From contig NZ_BAABHK010000006.1 in NCBI RefSeq assembly GCF_039542055.1, positions 1-64,000 of the forward strand: 64,000 nucleotides of DNA, read 5' to 3'. The position numbers were made by a program, and so were the translations under genes. Positions within the stretch are counted from its first letter, which is position 1, and each line of letters starts with the position of its first letter. Positions 56,108 through 64,000 of this stretch are shown piece after piece. The notes beneath the pieces are model-generated. The model had not been told where the DNA came from and did no database searches. It saw nothing but the letters and a program-made list of their open reading frames with translations. Origin of the DNA: Actinoallomurus vinaceus. Its GTDB lineage: Bacteria; Actinomycetota; Actinomycetes; Streptosporangiales; Streptosporangiaceae.

Positions 56108-57758
56108 GTGCGTTCAGCCTCGCGTCCCGCTCCGTCCCCAGCCGGTGGCCCTGCCCGTGGTTTCGCCGCGCCGTTCGTTGCGCTGGGGCCGACGGGCGTG
56201 GCGATACGTGACCGGCTCAAGGGTCTGACGCCACAGGACGAGAAGGTGCTGCGGCTCGTGGGTGACCACCTTGGATCGCTGGCCTCCGGAGATCTGAAAG
56301 CGCGGTGTGCGGCTGGGCTGGATCACGACACCGGCCAGTGGGCGGACCGTAAGCGGGCAATAACCGTCGACGCCTCCTCGCGGTGGGCGGGTTCGATCAC
56401 CAAGGCCACACATGACCAGTGGGCGCTGGCACGTCGCAGCCAACTCGCCCACATCCGCGACCTCGAAGCAGCGGTGGCCATGATCACGCACCGCCTGTCC
56501 CTGCCGGTCGGGGAAAAGGGCACGAAGAAAGCGCCCGGCGGCTACCGCAGTGCGCAGGAGTGGTTCGCCAAGACCCGGCGGCTGCACCTGCTCCAGGATC
56601 GGCTCGAGCATCAGCGGGCCGACCACCAGGCCGGGCGCGTTCGTATCGTGCGGGGTGGCAAGAAGCTTTTGCGCACCCGGCACAACCTGGACGCCGCCGA
56701 GCTCACCAAGGCTGAATGGCGTGAAAAGTGGCAGGCCGGGCGCCGGTTCCTGGCCGCTGACGGCGAGTCGGGCAAGCGGTATGGGAATGAGACGATCCGC
56801 GTCACGCCCGAGGGCGAGGTCTCCATCAAGCTCCCGGTGCCCGTTGGCGCACCTGGCCAACGCCGGGCACGGCCGGTACGTCCTGGCCGCGAAGGTGTCG
56901 TTCCCGCATCGGGGCGACCAGTGGCGTGACCGGGTGAGCGCCAACCGGGCGGTGGCCTACCGCATCTGCGAGGACGTTCAGCGCGGGCGCTGGTACCTGA
57001 CCGCCTCCTGGACCATCCCACCGGCCAAGACCGTCCCCCTGGAAACCGCCCGGGCCGGGGCTCTGATCGGCGTGGACACCAACGCCGACCACCTGGCCGC
57101 CTGGAGACTCGACGAGTACGGCAACCCCGTCGGTGATCCGCGACGATTCGAGTACGACCTGACCGGCACCGCCAGCCACCGCGACGCCCAGGTCCGGCAC
57201 GCCCTCATCGGCCTGCTGCACTGGGCTAAACGACATGGCCTGGCCATCGCGATCGAAGACCTGGACTTCCAAGCGGAGACGAGCCGGGAGAAACACGGCC
57301 GCCGCAAACGGTTCCGCAACCTGATCTCCGGCATGCCCGTGGCCAGGCTGCGCAACAGGCTGGTGGCGATGGCGACCGAACTCGGCATCACCATCATCGC
57401 CGTCGACCCCGCCTACACCTCCAAATGGGGCGCCCAACACTGGAAACGCCCACTCACCACCAAGCGACGCCCCGTCACCGGCCATCAGGCGGCAGCGGTG
57501 GCGATCGGACGACGCGCCCTGGGACACCCGATCCGGCGACGGACGACACCGCCCCCTGCTCACCAGAGCGATGAGCAGGGGCATCGGACCGTCCAGGCCG
57601 CACCAGGTGCCCCACGGCGTGAGGAACCCAGCCCCCGCGCCCCCAGACCACGGACACGATCCGTGCCGCCCGGACGCGGAGCGAACGCGGGGAACCAGGA
57701 CGCCCAACACCGTTCGGAGCGCCCGGCTGAGCACCCGCAACTCATGCTCAGCTTTTAG
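56108..57758 (+). pseudogene. TnpB-like (IS200/IS605 OrfB) gene with +1 frameshift
   Basis: Residues 1-240 are read from 56108; near 56842 an extra G in CCCGTTGGCG shifts the frame, and the homologous protein continues in the next frame (AHLANAGHGRYVLAAKVSFP) to 57758. RuvC-like motifs: Asp in LIGVDTNADHL (codon 57075), Glu in AIEDLDFQ (57255), and VDPAYTSKWGAQHW (57405). The last should precede a CxxC zinc finger, but no Cys is present, and the usual RuvC-III Asp position reads TGHQAAAVAIGRR. No TnpA adjoins. Whether the shift is biological, a sequencing error or programmed is unknown. Basic Pro/Arg-rich tail. Confidence 0.75.
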
Positions 57759-57852
57759 GAACGGTCCGTGAGACGCGGGCCCTGGTTGGATGGTCGTGGA
57801 GAGGGCACCCGCTCAAGAGTGCTCGGCTGGATCCGATGAAGGGGAGGCAATG

Positions 57853-59496
57853 ATGTCCGACCGTGTTCGGGTGGATCAGACGGAACAGTGGCGGGCGCTG
57901 CGGCAGCATCACCGGGAGCTCGGCGAGCCGCCACTGCGCGAGCTGTTCGCGTCCGACCCCGACCGAGGCCGCCGATACGCACTTGAGGTCGGCGACCTCT
58001 ATATCGACTACTCACGGCATCTGATCACCGACGAGACGCTCCGCCTGCTGCACGCGCTAGCGGAGGCGCGCGGGGTCGCCGAGCTGCGCGACGCGATGTT
58101 CCGCGGTGAGAAGATCAACGTGACCGAGGGCCGCGCGGTGCTGCACCTCGCGCTGCGCTCCCCGCGGGACACGCGCATCGAGGTGGACGGGGAGAACGTC
58201 GTCCCGGCCGTGCACGCGGTGCTGGACAAGATGGCCGCCTTCGCCGAGCGGGTCCGGTCGGGGGAGTGGAAGGGGTTCACCGGCAAGCCGATCCGCACGG
58301 TCGTCAACATCGGCATCGGCGGCTCCGACCTCGGCCCGAAGATGGCGTACGAGGCCCTGAAGCCGTTCACCGACCGGTCGATCCAGGCCCGCTTCGTCTC
58401 GAACGTCGACGGCGCCGACCTGCACGAGAACATCCGCGACCTCGACCCGGCCGAGACGCTCTTCATCGTGTCCTCCAAGACCTTCACGACGGTCGAGACG
58501 ATCACGAACGCCACGTCGGCGCGCCGGTGGCTGCTGTCGGAGCTGGGCGATGAGTCGGCTGTGGCGCACCACTTCGTGGCGGTGTCCACCAACGCCGAGC
58601 AGGTCGCCAAGTTCGGTATCGACACGGCCAACATGTTCGAGTTCTGGGACTGGGTGGGCGGCCGGTACTCCGTCGACTCGGCCATCGGCCTGTCCCTGAT
58701 GATCGCCATCGGGCCGGAGCGGTTCCGTGAGTTCCTCGACGGCTTCCACCTGATCGACGAGCACTTCCGTACGGCGCCGCCGGAGCGCAACGTGCCGCTC
58801 CTGCTGGGCCTGCTCGGCATCTGGTACGACGACTTCCACGACGCGCAGACCCACGCGGTGCTGCCGTACAGCCACTATCTGTCCCGGTTCACCGACTACC
58901 TGCAGCAGCTCGACATGGAGTCCAACGGCAAGTCGGTGACCCGCGAGGGCGAGCCGGTGAGCTGGGAGACCGGCCCGATCGTGTGGGGCACACCGGGCAC
59001 GAACGGCCAGCACGCCTACTACCAGCTGCTGCACCAGGGCACGAAGCTCGTGCCGGCCGACCTCATCGGGTTCGCCCGGCCGGTGGAGGAGCTCGGAGAG
59101 CTCGCCGACCAGCACGACCTGCTGATCGCGAACCTGTTCGCGCAGGGTCAGGCGCTGGCCTTCGGCAAGACGGCCGAGGAGGTCGCCGCGGAGGGGATCC
59201 CCGCCGCGCAGGTGCCGCACCGCACCTTCCCCGGCAACCGTCCGACGACGACGATCCTGGCCGATTCGCTGACGCCGTCGGTGCTGGGTCAGCTGATCGC
59301 GCTGTACGAGCAGAAGGTGTTCGTCCAGGGCGCGATCTGGGACATCAACTCCTACGACCAGTGGGGCGTGGAGCTCGGCAAGGCGCTCGCCAAGCGACTG
59401 GAGCCCCAGCTGACCGCCGCCACGGCGGACACGTCGGACCTGGACGGCTCGACGGCCGCCCTGGTCGAGCGCTACCGCGCGCTCCGAGGCCGCTGA
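57853..59496 (+). CDS. pgi: Glucose-6-phosphate isomerase
   Basis: 547 residues, full-length Pgi. IGIGGSDLGPKMAYEAL, SNVDGADLHENI, SSKTFTTVET, GGRYSVDSAIGL and the catalytic Lys region VFVQGAIWDINSYDQWGVEL are canonical. Interconverts glucose-6-P and fructose-6-P in glycolysis/gluconeogenesis. ATG 57853 is 5 bases after GGGGAGG; an adjacent ATG at 57850 is too close. Confidence 0.97.
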   Translation: MSDRVRVDQTEQWRALRQHHRELGEPPLRELFASDPDRGRRYALEVGDLYIDYSRHLITDETLRLLHALAEARGVAELRDAMFRGEKINVTEGRAVLHLALRSPRDTRIEVDGENVVPAVHAVLDKMAAFAERVRSGEWKGFTGKPIRTVVNIGIGGSDLGPKMAYEALKPFTDRSIQARFVSNVDGADLHENIRDLDPAETLFIVSSKTFTTVETITNATSARRWLLSELGDESAVAHHFVAVSTNAEQVAKFGIDTANMFEFWDWVGGRYSVDSAIGLSLMIAIGPERFREFLDGFHLIDEHFRTAPPERNVPLLLGLLGIWYDDFHDAQTHAVLPYSHYLSRFTDYLQQLDMESNGKSVTREGEPVSWETGPIVWGTPGTNGQHAYYQLLHQGTKLVPADLIGFARPVEELGELADQHDLLIANLFAQGQALAFGKTAEEVAAEGIPAAQVPHRTFPGNRPTTTILADSLTPSVLGQLIALYEQKVFVQGAIWDINSYDQWGVELGKALAKRLEPQLTAATADTSDLDGSTAALVERYRALRGR

Positions 59497-59512
59497 CGCG
59501 ACACTCCGCGCC

Positions 59513-59549
59513 GTTCATTGAGGCGAGAAGATCCCTCGCCTCAATGAAC
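59513..59549. terminator. Bidirectional hairpin terminator
   Basis: Perfect 15-bp arms GTTCATTGAGGCGAG / CTCGCCTCAATGAAC, loop of 7, between convergent pgi and DoxX genes. Confidence 0.9.
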
Positions 59550-59571
59550 GCCGCAGAACACGACGGCCGGG

Positions 59572-60480
59572 TCAGGAGCCCTTCGCGGACGGGCCCTTGC
59601 GCGGCCTCGCTCGGGACGTGCCCTTCGGAGGCGTGCCCTCGGCCGGTGGCTCCTGTTCCGGATTGGGCCCGGCGACGCGTACGTCGCGGGACGTGCCCAA
59701 CGTGCCGCGCTTCGGTTGTCCGGCCGGCGTGCCAGCGTCAGGCTGCTGGGGGGCGCCGGAGGGGTCTGGCGCCTCTGGGCCGGCCGTGTCCGGCGCGCCG
59801 GGGGAGGGCGAGGTGGCCGATTTCCGGCGGCTGCCTCGCCGGCCGCGAGTGGCCGGGGTGTCCAGGCTGCCGGGGGAGGTCGAGGCTCCAGACGCGTCCA
59901 GGCCGCCCGCCGGCTCTGCGGAGGCGCCGGGCGCCAAGGGCGCCGGGGTCTCGTCGGAGCGTGACCGGCGGCGTCTGGGAGGGCGGCCGGGCCCGCCCCA
60001 GCCGAACAGACGGTGGTCCAGGGTGAGCCGCCCGCCGCCGCCCGCCGCGAACAGCAGGGACGCCAGTCCGAGCACGAGGACCAGCTCGAAGCCGTTCCGG
60101 GGCGTGCCCTTGTCGACGAGGAAGACCCCGTGCTCGGCGTGGACGAACACGAAGGCCCCCGCCATGTCCAGGAAGAGCAGCGTGCCCGCCACCGGCAGTG
60201 CGGCGCCGAGGATGAGAGCCGTCCCCCCGAGCAGCTCGACGAAGGTCGAGTAGACGGCCGCCGCCGTCGGCGCGGGCACGCCCATCGCGTCGAAGTTGTG
60301 GCCGGTCGCGTTCACGCCGACCTGGATCTTCTGCCAGCCGTGGGCCAGGAACACCACGCCGACGCCACAGCGGGCGAGCAGCGCGACGACGTCGTACACG
60401 GGTCGGCCGCGTGGCGCGGCGGCCCTCTCCTCGCGCTCGTCCGTCCAGAACGCGTTCATGTCCTCGGGCGAGGTTTTCAT
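59572..60480 (-). CDS. DoxX-family membrane protein with long Pro/Arg-rich tail
   Basis: 302 residues. N-terminal half is a four-helix DoxX domain (ARCGVGVVFLAHGWQKI, YSTFVELLGGTALILG, GTLLFLDMAGAFVFVH, NGFELVLVLGLASLLFA). The C-terminal ~150 residues are low-complexity, rich in Pro, Gly, Ser, Arg, Lys, intracellular and probably disordered. DoxX proteins relate to oxidative-stress membrane complexes; role here unknown. ATG 60480 or 60459. Confidence 0.82.
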   Translation of the reverse strand: MKTSPEDMNAFWTDEREERAAAPRGRPVYDVVALLARCGVGVVFLAHGWQKIQVGVNATGHNFDAMGVPAPTAAAVYSTFVELLGGTALILGAALPVAGTLLFLDMAGAFVFVHAEHGVFLVDKGTPRNGFELVLVLGLASLLFAAGGGGRLTLDHRLFGWGGPGRPPRRRRSRSDETPAPLAPGASAEPAGGLDASGASTSPGSLDTPATRGRRGSRRKSATSPSPGAPDTAGPEAPDPSGAPQQPDAGTPAGQPKRGTLGTSRDVRVAGPNPEQEPPAEGTPPKGTSRARPRKGPSAKGS

Positions 60481-60648
60481 CCCGCGATGATCCTTCCAGA
60501 GCGGATTCGTCGTCCACCGGGTTCTCCGGCCCGTTGCTTGATCGTGAGTTACGGCGAAGGCGTACGTTCCGCCGTCCTGCTGCAGTTTGACAGCGTGTGG
60601 CCGGTTTCAAAATGATGTGACCGCTGTTACCTGTGGGAAGGTTTCGTC

Positions 60649-61263
60649 ATGAATGCGGCGGTCCTCGTTCTCCTGGCGTTGATCTTGCTCGCGCTGATCG
60701 CCGTGATCGTGGTGTTGATCATTGTGGTGGGCCGGCGCGGCGGTGACGCGCGGTCGGCGCCGGCTCCGGTGCCGCGTGATCCGTTCGGCCAGGAGGATCA
60801 GGCCGGTGGCGACCCCCGGTCACTGAAGGCCGGCGACATGATCGACTATCTGGGCGGACGGTACTTCGTGCGCGGGTCGATCCGGCTGCGCGAGGGCGGC
60901 TTCACCTGGAGCGAGCATCTCCTGGACGGCGATGGCGCCGACGGCGTCAAGGTCTGGCTCTCGGTCGAGGAGGACCCGGACCTGGAGGTCGTCTGGTGGA
61001 CCGGGCGCGACGCGGGGCTGCGGCCCGACGGGCGGACCCTCACGCTGGACGGCGTGGAGTACCGCCGCGACGAGCACGGCACGGCGGCCTACACCACCGA
61101 GGGCACGACCGGCCTCGGCGCCTCCGGCCGCGTCGAGTACGTCGACTTCGAAGGCCCTCGCGGTAGGTACCTGTCCTTCGAACGCTGGGACGGCGGCGCC
61201 TGGGAGATGAGCACCGGCGAGTCGGTGCCCGCCGGCGCCCTCACGATCTACCCGGGCGGCTGA
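60649..61263 (+). CDS. DUF4178 protein with N-terminal membrane anchor
   Basis: 204 residues: one hydrophobic helix (LVLLALILLALIAVIVVLII, about 5-25), short linker, then a DUF4178 beta-rich domain (LKAGDMIDYLGGRYFVRG, FTWSEHLLDG, YLSFERWDGGAWEMS). First gene of a five-gene operon (spacings 3, 16, 10 and -1 bases) with DUF2617, DUF4247, DUF350 and a membrane aminopropyltransferase. The association of DUF4178, DUF350 and spermidine-synthase-like enzymes recurs in bacteria, often near PspA-type membrane stress proteins (established as a neighbourhood, mechanism unclear). Confidence 0.85.
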   Translation: MNAAVLVLLALILLALIAVIVVLIIVVGRRGGDARSAPAPVPRDPFGQEDQAGGDPRSLKAGDMIDYLGGRYFVRGSIRLREGGFTWSEHLLDGDGADGVKVWLSVEEDPDLEVVWWTGRDAGLRPDGRTLTLDGVEYRRDEHGTAAYTTEGTTGLGASGRVEYVDFEGPRGRYLSFERWDGGAWEMSTGESVPAGALTIYPGG

Positions 61264-61266
61264 GCG

Positions 61267-61761
61267 ATGCTCGCCGACCTCGACGTCCCGTACGCCGACA
61301 CCGGGGCGCACATGCTGTCGTTCGCGCTGGGCCTGGCGCCGCAGGAGGCCCTCGCCGTCCTCCCCGTGGAGCGCGGGGGCCTGCGGGTCGAGCTCCGGCT
61401 GCTCGGCGCCTCCCACCAGGTGCTGGCCGGGCCGGTCAGCGAGACGGTGGCGTGCCTGACGGGCCGCGGTTCGCTGCCCGGCCGCGTGCGCCGGGCGCTG
61501 TCGTCCTGGTCGTACGAGTTCGCCGCCGAGGTCACGGTCCATGACGGCGACCCGGCGTTCGCGGGGGCCGTGGAGGAGCTGCGTGCTCGCCTGTCCGGCC
61601 GCGACGACGCCCTGACGGGCACCTTTCCCGGCTCCCCGTACGCCGTCACCGCGCTCGCGGTGGAGCAGGAGCCGGACGGTGTCGCATGGCGGACCTGGCA
61701 CGCCTACCCGCAGACCAAGGAGGTCGTGTTGACGCGCAGCCGGCTGGTGAGCACGCGATGA
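61267..61761 (+). CDS. DUF2617 protein
   Basis: 164 residues, soluble. DVPYADTGAHMLSFALGL, LRLLGASHQVLAG and the C-terminal VTALAVEQEPDGVAWRTWHA fit the actinobacterial DUF2617 family. No known catalytic residues. Starts 3 bases after the DUF4178 stop, so translationally coupled. Confidence 0.82.
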   Translation: MLADLDVPYADTGAHMLSFALGLAPQEALAVLPVERGGLRVELRLLGASHQVLAGPVSETVACLTGRGSLPGRVRRALSSWSYEFAAEVTVHDGDPAFAGAVEELRARLSGRDDALTGTFPGSPYAVTALAVEQEPDGVAWRTWHAYPQTKEVVLTRSRLVSTR

Positions 61762-61777
61762 GGCTGGTGAGCAGGCG

Positions 61778-62200
61778 ATGAACTACAAGTACGCCGGGAT
61801 CGCCGGGGGTGTGGTGGTCGCCATCATCGCGACCTTCGTCGCGGTCGCCCACTTCTCCACCAACCCGCAGAAGTGGATCGCCAAGCGGTACCGCACGGTC
61901 GGCTACCACCGGTACCACTCGCCGAAGCCACCGTCCCTGGTCGCCGCCGAGGTCACCCGCAAGTTCCGCCCGCTCGACCGGGTCACCGACAGCGCCGGCA
62001 CGTACCTGCAGTACAGCAAGTGGGTGGTCGGGGTGCTGCCGAGCGGCACCGGGTCCGACATCACCGTCGACGGCCCGTCGGCCGGTTACAGCCGCTACGC
62101 CTCCCACGTCGGCGGGCACTGGCAGCGTCCGGGGAGCAGCGGCTGGAACCGGCGCGGCGGGGCGTCCTTCCGCGGCGGCGGCTCGGGATCGGGCAAGTGA
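61778..62200 (+). CDS. DUF4247 protein, single membrane segment
   Basis: 140 residues: N-terminal hydrophobic helix (IAGGVVVAIIATFVAVAHF), then an extracytoplasmic region with YHRYHSPKPPSLVAAEVTRK and LQYSKWVVGVLP, ending in a Gly/Ser-rich tail. Matches DUF4247. The Gly-rich tail SFRGGGSGSGK is a possible flexible or surface-exposed terminus. Confidence 0.82.
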   Translation: MNYKYAGIAGGVVVAIIATFVAVAHFSTNPQKWIAKRYRTVGYHRYHSPKPPSLVAAEVTRKFRPLDRVTDSAGTYLQYSKWVVGVLPSGTGSDITVDGPSAGYSRYASHVGGHWQRPGSSGWNRRGGASFRGGGSGSGK

Positions 62201-62210
62201 GGAGCACCTG

Positions 62211-62636
62211 ATGCATGACATCCTGCGCGAGATCGGCGCCACCGTGGCCTACGGCCTGATCGGGATCGGGCTGATGGCGCTGAGCTACCTGGCCGTGGAG
62301 ATGACCACGCCGGGACGGCTGTCCCGCCAGATCTGGGAGGACCGCAACCGCGGCGCCGCGCTGCTGCTGTCGGTCCGGCTGCTCGGGATCGGCGCGATCG
62401 TGACCGTCGCCATCGCCACCAGCGACGACAGCCTCGGCACCGGCCTGGCCGACACGGTGATCTTCGGCGTGCTCGGCGTGCTGCTGACGGTGCTCGCGTT
62501 CTACCTGCTGGACATGGTCACCCCGGGCCGGCTCGGCGCGATCCTCGTGGACGAGACCAGCATCCATCCGGCCGGCTGGGTGGTCGCCGCCGCGGACCTG
62601 GCCGTCGCGGGCGTGATCTGCGGCGCGGTGTCCTGA
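62211..62636 (+). CDS. DUF350 membrane protein
   Basis: 141 residues with four hydrophobic helices (VAYGLIGIGLMALSYLAVEM, SVRLLGIGAIVTVAIA, VIFGVLGVLLTVLAFYLLDM, AGWVVAAADLAVAGVICGAV), two repeats of the DUF350 type (MTTPGRLSRQI / MVTPGRLGAIL). ATG 62211 follows GGAG. Its stop overlaps the next start codon. Confidence 0.88.
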   Translation: MHDILREIGATVAYGLIGIGLMALSYLAVEMTTPGRLSRQIWEDRNRGAALLLSVRLLGIGAIVTVAIATSDDSLGTGLADTVIFGVLGVLLTVLAFYLLDMVTPGRLGAILVDETSIHPAGWVVAAADLAVAGVICGAVS

Positions 62637-64000
62637 TGCCCGTACGGGTCGCCCGGGCCCTGGTGTTCGCGGCGGTGTTCGTCTGCGCCGCCTGCGGGCT
62701 GGTGTACGAGCTGGCCCTGGTCGCGCTGGGCAGCTACCTCATGGGCGACTCGGTCACCCAGGCGTCCATCGTCCTGTCGGACATGGTCTTCGCCATGGGC
62801 GTCGGCGCGCTGGCCACCAAGCCGCTGCGGCGGTGGGCCGTCGAGGCGTTCGCCGTGGTCGAGGGCCTGCTGGCGCTGCTGGGCGGGCTGTCGGTGCTCG
62901 GGCTGTACGCGGCGTTCGCCTGGCTCGACCTCTACGTCCCCGCGCTGATCGCGGTGGCGTTCGCGCTCGGCGCGCTCATCGGGGCGGAGATCCCGCTGCT
63001 GATGACCCTGCTGCAGCGGATCCGGCGGCAGGACGCCGGCAGCGCGGTCGCCGAGCTGTCCGCCGCCGACTACGTCGGCGCGCTGGTCGGCGGGCTGGCG
63101 TTCCCGTTCGTGCTGCTGCCGGTGTTCGGGCAGATCAAGGGGGCGCTGCTGGTCGGGGCGGTCAACGTGGTGGCGGGCACGGCCGTGGTGCTGTGGCTGT
63201 TCCGCCGGGAGGTGGGGCGCCTGGCGCGGGTGCTGCTGTGCGGCGCGATGGCCGTGGTCCTCACCGTCCTCGGGGTCACCTACGCTCTCGCCGACCGGTT
63301 CGAGGTGACCGCGCGGCAGGCGTTGTATCGGGACCCGATCGTCGTGTCGGAGCGGACGCCGTACCAGGAGATCGTGCTGACGCGAAAGGTGGCGCTGTCG
63401 GGCCGGCCCGACCTGCGGCTGTTCCTTAACGGCGACCTGCAGTTCTCCTCCGTGGACGAGTACCGCTACCACGAGTCGCTCGTGCACCCGCTGATGGCCG
63501 GGCCGCACGGCCGGGTGCTGATCCTGGGCGGCGGCGACGGCCTCGCCCTGCGCGAGGTGCTGCGGTACCGCGACGTCCGGTCGGCCACCCTGGTCGAGCT
63601 CGACCCGGCGATGCTCAAGTTGGCCAGGACCGACGGCTACCTGAGCGAGCTCAACCGCCATTCGTTCGCGGACCCGCGGGTCCGTGCGGTCACCTCCGAC
63701 GCCTTCTCCTGGCTGCGCCACAACACCGAGAAGTTCGACGCGGTCATCGTCGACATGCCCGACCCGGACGCCGTCTCCACCGCCAAGCTGTACTCGGAGG
63801 AGTTCTACGGAATGGTCCGGCGCACGCTGGCGCCCGGAGGCCGGGTGGTCGTGCAGTCGACCTCGCCGTTCTTCGCCGCCAAGTCGTTCTGGTGCATCGC
63901 CAAGACCATCCAGGCCTCCGGTTTCGGGATCCGCCCGTACCACGTGGACGTGCCGAGCTTCGGCGACTGGGGGTTCGTGCTCGCCGCCCCGGGGCCGCCG
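62636..64000 (+). CDS. Membrane-bound polyamine aminopropyltransferase (spermidine synthase-like), partial at window end
   Basis: At least 455 residues, no stop within the window. About residues 1-220: seven or so hydrophobic helices (ACGLVYELALVALGSYLMG; GALIGAEIPLLMTLLQRI). Then a spermidine-synthase-like SAM/dcAdoMet fold: YQEIVLTRK, LFLNGDLQFSSVDEYRYHES, VLILGGGDGLALREVLRY, LVELDPAMLKLA, FDAVIVDMPDPD, LYSEEFYGMV. The catalytic DxP(D) loop is present. It transfers aminopropyl groups or a related moiety to a polyamine or another acceptor at the membrane. Start ATG overlaps the DUF350 stop (TGATG). Confidence 0.9.
   Translation, partial: MPVRVARALVFAAVFVCAACGLVYELALVALGSYLMGDSVTQASIVLSDMVFAMGVGALATKPLRRWAVEAFAVVEGLLALLGGLSVLGLYAAFAWLDLYVPALIAVAFALGALIGAEIPLLMTLLQRIRRQDAGSAVAELSAADYVGALVGGLAFPFVLLPVFGQIKGALLVGAVNVVAGTAVVLWLFRREVGRLARVLLCGAMAVVLTVLGVTYALADRFEVTARQALYRDPIVVSERTPYQEIVLTRKVALSGRPDLRLFLNGDLQFSSVDEYRYHESLVHPLMAGPHGRVLILGGGDGLALREVLRYRDVRSATLVELDPAMLKLARTDGYLSELNRHSFADPRVRAVTSDAFSWLRHNTEKFDAVIVDMPDPDAVSTAKLYSEEFYGMVRRTLAPGGRVVVQSTSPFFAAKSFWCIAKTIQASGFGIRPYHVDVPSFGDWGFVLAAPGPP

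Noticed and set aside
55818..57850. Complete IS200/IS605 element with TnpA and hairpin ends
   Set aside because: No TnpA-like Tyr transposase and no clear subterminal hairpins or boundaries could be found; only the TnpB-like gene is supported.

Overview
The window is high-GC DNA with almost exclusively G/C-ending codons, GTG and TTG starts and dense TetR/MarR/LysR/WYL regulation. Together with a class II NrdRJ pair, DUF4192, DUF1707, EF-G and LexA of actinobacterial type and a 10-methyl fatty acid (tmsAB/ufaA-like) operon, this points to an actinomycete. A member of the Streptosporangiales/Thermomonosporaceae is my best guess, but that is inference from gene content only. There is one run of 97 undetermined bases (39726-39822), so this is a draft scaffold.

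Left third (1-29 kb), mostly chromosomal housekeeping and catabolism: an AurF-type diiron oxygenase with its TetR regulator; a secreted alpha/beta hydrolase; a subtilisin fused to a beta-propeller; an AlaA-type aminotransferase; an ArsR-type regulator; a DinG-type Fe-S helicase; FadD; a class V aminotransferase with MarR; a deletion scar joining two truncated genes (about 13.87 kb); DUF4192; LysR/LysE; a polysaccharide deacetylase; the tmsA-tmsB operon; a cytochrome P450; and leuS behind a leucine leader peptide and attenuator.

Middle (28.5-46 kb): lexA with two SOS boxes, nrdR-nrdJ behind a pair of NrdR boxes, a WYL regulator facing an epoxide hydrolase, and an Ada-AlkA DNA repair fusion. 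Then comes an accessory segment (about 37.1-43.0 kb) bracketed by two same-oriented remnants of an MFS exporter 3' end. It carries an SGNH hydrolase, a SnoaL-like protein with a TetR regulator, and a very unusual repeat protein (beta-propeller-like repeats, DUF4185-like propeller, TPR). That protein has recently duplicated segments and foreign codon usage, and the assembly gap sits exactly inside one of its repeats. An SDR/TetR pair with twin 12-14 bp palindromes and an MDR reductase with an orphan operator follow.

Right third (46-64 kb): a stand-alone second EF-G, a membrane protein, a secreted lipase, a MarR-MFS efflux pair, a Gfo/Idh/MocA oxidoreductase facing TetR, a lipoate ligase with permuted domain order, a frameshifted TnpB-like gene with no TnpA, pgi and DoxX. 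The window ends in a tight five-gene operon DUF4178-DUF2617-DUF4247-DUF350-membrane aminopropyltransferase. That operon looks like a polyamine-linked membrane system and is the best candidate here for little-described biology; its last gene runs off the window. Perfect inverted repeats in several gene-end gaps make convincing, often bidirectional, terminators.
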